Shown: positions 60,992-64,000 of the stretch, one piece after another
Numbering within the stretch: the first letter of the stretch is position 1
Layout: each line of letters begins with the position of its first letter
Assembly (NCBI RefSeq): GCF_900113695.1
Contig: NZ_FOQH01000002.1
Span: forward strand, 310,001-374,000
Source of the DNA: Albimonas pacifica
GTDB taxonomy: Bacteria; Pseudomonadota; Alphaproteobacteria; Rhodobacterales; Rhodobacteraceae
Reading direction: 5' to 3'
DNA: 64,000 nucleotides
Translations under genes and position numbers: made by a program
The notes under the pieces: generated by a model
Seen by the model: only the letters and a program-made list of their open reading frames with translations
The model's database searches: none
Told to the model about the DNA's origin: nothing

Positions 60992-62218
60992 ATGAGGCCG
61001 GACGACCTGCCGCGCTTCCGCCAGTCCCCCACCGACCCCGCCTTCATGGCCGACCCCTATCCGGCCTACGAACGCCTGCGCGCGCTGGGTCCCGTGGCCT
61101 TCTGGGAGGAGCTGGGCAAGCCCGTGCTCTGCGGCCATGCGGAGGTCTCCGCCGCCCTGCGCGACCGCCGCTTCGGGCGCGAGGTCACCCACCTCGCCTC
61201 CCGCGAGGCGCTGGGCTGGGACCCGATCCCGGAGCGCCTCGCGCCCTTCTACGCCTTCGAGGCGCACTCGCTGCTCGAGCGCGAGCCGCCGGTGCACACC
61301 CGCCTGCGCAAGCTCGTGAACCGCGCCTTCACCTCGCGCGCCGTCGCCGGCCTCGGCCCCTGGATCGAGGGGCTGGCCGAGTCGCTGATCGACGAGTTCG
61401 AGCCCGAGACCGAGCTGATGGAGCGCTTCGCGACCCCCATCCCCCTGACCGTGATCGCCGACCTGCTGGGCGCCCCCGTCGAGGCCGGCCCGCAGATGCT
61501 GGAATGGTCCCACGACATGGTGGGCATGTATCAGGCCGGGCGCGACCGCGCCGCCGAGGACCGGGCCGTAGCCGCGACCGAGGCCTTCTCGGCCTTCATG
61601 CGCGAGCTGATCGCGCAGCGCCGCCGCCGCCCCGGCGAGGCGCTGATCGACGCGCTGATCGCGGCCGAGGACCCCTCTGCCGAGGGCGGCGCGCGCCTGT
61701 CGGAGCCGGAGCTGGTGACCACCTGCATCCTGCTGCTGAACGCCGGGCACGAGGCGACCGTGCACGCCATCGGCAACGCCGTGCGGCTGGTGGTCGAGGG
61801 CGGGCTCGACCGCGCCGCCTTCGGCCGGGCGGGGGGCGAGCGGGCGGTGGACGAATGCCTGCGTCTCGACCCGCCGCTGCATCTCTTCTCCCGCTACGCG
61901 CTGGGCGAGGTGGAGGTGGCGGGCCTGCGCCTGAAGCTGGGGGAGGAGGTGGGCCTGCTGCTCGCCGCCGCCAACCGCGATCCGGACGTGTTCGCCGATC
62001 CCGCCCGCGCCGATTTCGCCCGCGAGGGGGCCGACCGGCATGTCTCGCTGGGGGCGGGGCTGCATTTCTGCGTCGGCGCGCCGCTCGCCCGGCTCGAGAT
62101 GCGCGCGGCGCTGGCCGTGCTGTTCCGCCGCTGGCCGGAGCTGCGCCTCGCCGGGCCGCCGCGCCGCTCGGGGCGCTGGCATTTCCATGGCCACGAGGCG
62201 CTGAGGATCGCATCTTGA
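60992..62218 (+). CDS. Cytochrome P450
   Basis: 408 residues, soluble bacterial class I type. The I-helix LLLNAGHEATVHAI has the Ala-Gly-x-Glu-x-Thr proton-relay motif. The K-helix is AVDECLRLDPPLHLFSRYAL (ExxR) and the heme-binding loop HVSLGAGLHFCVGAPLARLE with the Cys ligand. It would need a ferredoxin and reductase, neither of which is nearby; the substrate is unknown. AGGAG precedes the ATG. Its stop overlaps the TTG start of the next gene (TTGA), so the LysM protein is coupled to it. Confidence 0.93.
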   Translation: MRPDDLPRFRQSPTDPAFMADPYPAYERLRALGPVAFWEELGKPVLCGHAEVSAALRDRRFGREVTHLASREALGWDPIPERLAPFYAFEAHSLLEREPPVHTRLRKLVNRAFTSRAVAGLGPWIEGLAESLIDEFEPETELMERFATPIPLTVIADLLGAPVEAGPQMLEWSHDMVGMYQAGRDRAAEDRAVAATEAFSAFMRELIAQRRRRPGEALIDALIAAEDPSAEGGARLSEPELVTTCILLLNAGHEATVHAIGNAVRLVVEGGLDRAAFGRAGGERAVDECLRLDPPLHLFSRYALGEVEVAGLRLKLGEEVGLLLAAANRDPDVFADPARADFAREGADRHVSLGAGLHFCVGAPLARLEMRAALAVLFRRWPELRLAGPPRRSGRWHFHGHEALRIAS

Positions 62219-63348
62219 GGGCGGCCGCCGCGGCCCTGCTGCTGCTCGCCGCCGCCCCGGCCGCGGCGCAGACCTGCGGGGAGCACGTGGTCAGGCCCGG
62301 CGAGACGCTGGGCGCCATCGCCCGCGCCGCCCCCGGCGCGCCGACGGCGCAGGCGCTGTTCGAGGCCAATCGCGACCGCCTCTCCAGCCCCGACCTGATC
62401 GCGGTCGGCCAGACACTGCGCCTGCCCTGTCCCCCCGGCGAGACGCCGGCCGGGACCGGGGACCAGCCCGCCGCCGAAGCCCCCCGGGCGGAGGATCCTG
62501 CGCCCGACGCGCCTGCGGAGGCGGAGGCGGAGGCGGAGGCCGCGCCCGGCGCCGCGGGCCCGGAGGCCGCGCCCGGCGATCCCGATCCCCACGTCGCCTC
62601 CGAGCGGCCGGGGGAGACGGCGCTGCCCTCGCCGCCCCCGACGCCGCCGGATCCGGAGGCGGGGCCGATCCGCCTCGCCTGGGGCGGCGACGCCGCGGCG
62701 ATGCCGGCGGCCGGGCGCGCCCGCGCCCGCCTGCTGGCGGCGCTGGAGCGGGGCGCCCCGGGGCGCGAGGTGCAGGTCGAGCCGGCGGCGGGCGAGGCCC
62801 GCGCGCGCATCGCGCCCGGCGGCGAGGCCGACCTCGCCTTCGCCTGGATCGCCCCCGACTGCGCGGCGCTGCCGCGGCTGGACGCGGTCTCGGCCGAGCT
62901 CTGCGCGCGCTATGTGTTCTCCGCGCCCCTCGCCGAGGCGCAGACCGCCTGGTTCGTGCGCGCCGACGACCGGGCGCGCACGGCCGAGGACCTGTCGGGC
63001 CTGCGCATCTGCCGGCCGGAGGGGCGGCCCGCCGGCGATCTCGCCGCCCTGCGCCTCGCGCCGCCGCGCGCGCGGCGCGTGGCGCCCGCGACCGCCGCCG
63101 ACTGCCTGCGACTGCTGCGCGCGGGCGAGGCGGAGGCCGCGGCCCTGTTCGTCGAGGACGCCCCGGCCCCCGGCCCCGACCTGCGCCGGCTGGAGGGGCT
63201 GGGCGGCCCGCAGGCGCTGGTCGCCCTCGCCCATCCCGCCAACCCGCGGGGCCGGGCGGCGCTGGCCGCGCTCGACCGCGGCCTCGCCGCCCTCGCGCAG
63301 GCGGAAGCGGAGGCCGCGGCGGCTGGGGACGACGCGCCCCGGGAATAG
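62215..63348 (+). CDS. Secreted LysM protein with SBP-like C-terminal domain
   Basis: 377 residues read from a TTG start at 62215 overlapping the P450 stop; no ATG lies in frame nearby. A signal peptide of about 19 residues (MRAAAAALLLLAAAPAAAQ) comes first. Then come one LysM domain (about 22-72, HVVRPGETLGAIARAAPGAP, SPDLIAVGQTLRLPC) and an acidic Pro/Glu/Ala linker (about 75-150). A C-terminal about 220-residue domain resembles periplasmic solute-binding protein family 3 (LAFAWIAPDCAALPRLDAVS, LSGLRICRPEGR). LysM would hold it at peptidoglycan. The fusion is seen in Rhodobacterales; ligand unknown. Confidence 0.78.
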   Translation: MRAAAAALLLLAAAPAAAQTCGEHVVRPGETLGAIARAAPGAPTAQALFEANRDRLSSPDLIAVGQTLRLPCPPGETPAGTGDQPAAEAPRAEDPAPDAPAEAEAEAEAAPGAAGPEAAPGDPDPHVASERPGETALPSPPPTPPDPEAGPIRLAWGGDAAAMPAAGRARARLLAALERGAPGREVQVEPAAGEARARIAPGGEADLAFAWIAPDCAALPRLDAVSAELCARYVFSAPLAEAQTAWFVRADDRARTAEDLSGLRICRPEGRPAGDLAALRLAPPRARRVAPATAADCLRLLRAGEAEAAALFVEDAPAPGPDLRRLEGLGGPQALVALAHPANPRGRAALAALDRGLAALAQAEAEAAAAGDDAPRE

Positions 63349-63386
63349 TCCCTGGAGTCTTGGCAGACGGCCCGCCCCGCACGCGC

Positions 63387-63407
63387 GCCCCGGGCTCGAC
63401 CCGGGGC
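63387..63407. repeat. REP-like palindrome, copy 6
   Basis: GCCCCGGG-CTCGA-CCCGGGGC, identical in core to copy 3. It lies between the convergent LysM and ChaC-type genes, where it could also serve as a terminator. Confidence 0.65.
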
Positions 63408-63448
63408 CTCCCGCGGCCGGCTCCGCGCGCGGCGGCCGGGCCCTGCGC

Positions 63449-64000
63449 TCAGCCCTCGCCGGCGAGCGCGCGCACCTGCAGGTCCAGCGCCTCCAGCTCG
63501 GCGTCCGGCAGGCCGAGCTCGCGCAGGTGGGCGACGGTGTTGTGCAGGTAGTCGCGGTTGGTCCCCGCGGGCCCGCTGGCCGCGACGATGATCTCGGCCT
63601 GCGCGCGGGGCGGCAGGTCGGCGAACTGGGGGTGGCTCTCGTCGATCACGTAGGCGAGGGCGCGGACCTCGCCGCGGCCCTCGACCTCCAGCGCCTGCAC
63701 CGTCTCGAGGTAGCTGTCGGTGACCATCTCCCGCTCGCGCAGGTAGGCGTGGGCGGCGTCGGCGTGCTCGGCCTCGACCCGGTAGACGAGGCCCCGGCAC
63801 TCCGCCCCCGCCCGCTCGGCCAGCGCCAGCACCAGGCCGGGGGCGGCGGGGGTGCCGCGGTAGCGGATCGAGCGCAGGCAGAAGGCGCGGCGATAGCCCG
63901 GCAGGCGCGCCGGCAGACGCTCGGCGAAGACGAAGCCGGGATTCCAGATCAAGGAGCCGTAGCCGAAGACCCACAGCGCGCCCGTCTCGTCCCGTCCCAG
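63449..64000 (-). CDS. ChaC-type gamma-glutamylcyclotransferase (5' end outside the window)
   Basis: 183 codons are present; the gene enters from beyond 64000. The frame is open up to the window edge and begins there with LGRDETGALWVFGYGSLIWN. It contains the YGSL glycine loop of the gamma-glutamylcyclotransferase fold. LRSIRYRGTPAAPGLVLALA and YLREREMVTDSYLE (with the candidate catalytic Glu) fit ChaC, which degrades glutathione to 5-oxoproline and Cys-Gly. A TTG at 63952 inside the motif is not a real start. Stop at 63449-63451. Confidence 0.88.
   Translation of the reverse strand: MGRDETGALWVFGYGSLIWNPGFVFAERLPARLPGYRRAFCLRSIRYRGTPAAPGLVLALAERAGAECRGLVYRVEAEHADAAHAYLREREMVTDSYLETVQALEVEGRGEVRALAYVIDESHPQFADLPPRAQAEIIVAASGPAGTNRDYLHNTVAHLRELGLPDAELEALDLQVRALAGEG

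Overview
The window is very GC-rich (third positions almost all G/C) and has the gene repertoire of an alphaproteobacterium, most likely Rhodobacterales (Paracoccaceae). It carries an FrcBCA/FrcR fructose transport locus, a class IV aminotransferase/sulfotransferase pair, a DUF2007-TrmN6-type methyltransferase pair next to a polyprenyl synthase, and a DUF1127-like small protein. It looks chromosomal. I see no prophage, insertion sequence, CRISPR array, rRNA or tRNA.

Layout: 1-587 holds no supportable gene. 588-3763 has a class II aldolase, a YchJ-like protein and an aminotransferase/sulfotransferase pair. 3941-8302 is the frcBCA transport operon with its divergent ROK regulator. 8395-10324 is decaying: an AraC-type regulator remnant, a glyoxalase-like remnant and a frameshifted gene surround one intact secreted protein. 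10406-14744 has an alpha/beta hydrolase and a selenium-binding protein (methanethiol oxidase) gene with a membrane partner. 15138-17587 has two overlapping family III CoA-transferases, one lacking the catalytic aspartate. 17677-49512 is a complete type VI secretion system (T6SS). 49602-64000 is mostly housekeeping and metabolism: AI-2E family and MFS transporters, octaprenyl diphosphate synthase, a methyltransferase, two tandem M20 amidohydrolases, a DMT exporter, a LysR regulator, a cytochrome P450 coupled to a LysM protein, and a ChaC-type cyclotransferase cut by the window end.

The T6SS contains all 13 core components (TssA-TssM), PAAR, TagJ, TagF and a threonine-phosphorylation pathway (PpkA-like kinase, PppA-like phosphatase, FHA protein). 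Two things stand out. First, besides normal tssB and tssC there is a 1044-residue protein that fuses a second TssB, a TssB-like or TssC N-terminal domain and a shortened TssC. It carries seven A-L-R repeats in its linker and five LDxLLASL-type repeats in an acidic tail. Second, the kinase overlaps a membrane protein with a c-type heme motif (CLNCH) and a HAMP domain but no output domain. This suggests a redox- or ligand-sensing input to T6SS firing in place of TagQRST. Other candidates are a lysine-free, Leu/Ala/Met-rich 329-residue protein at the cluster end, a degenerate caspase-like protein with a peptidoglycan-binding domain at its start, and regulatory palindromes and hairpins around tssB and hcp. 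A family of 21-bp REP-like palindromes is scattered between genes.
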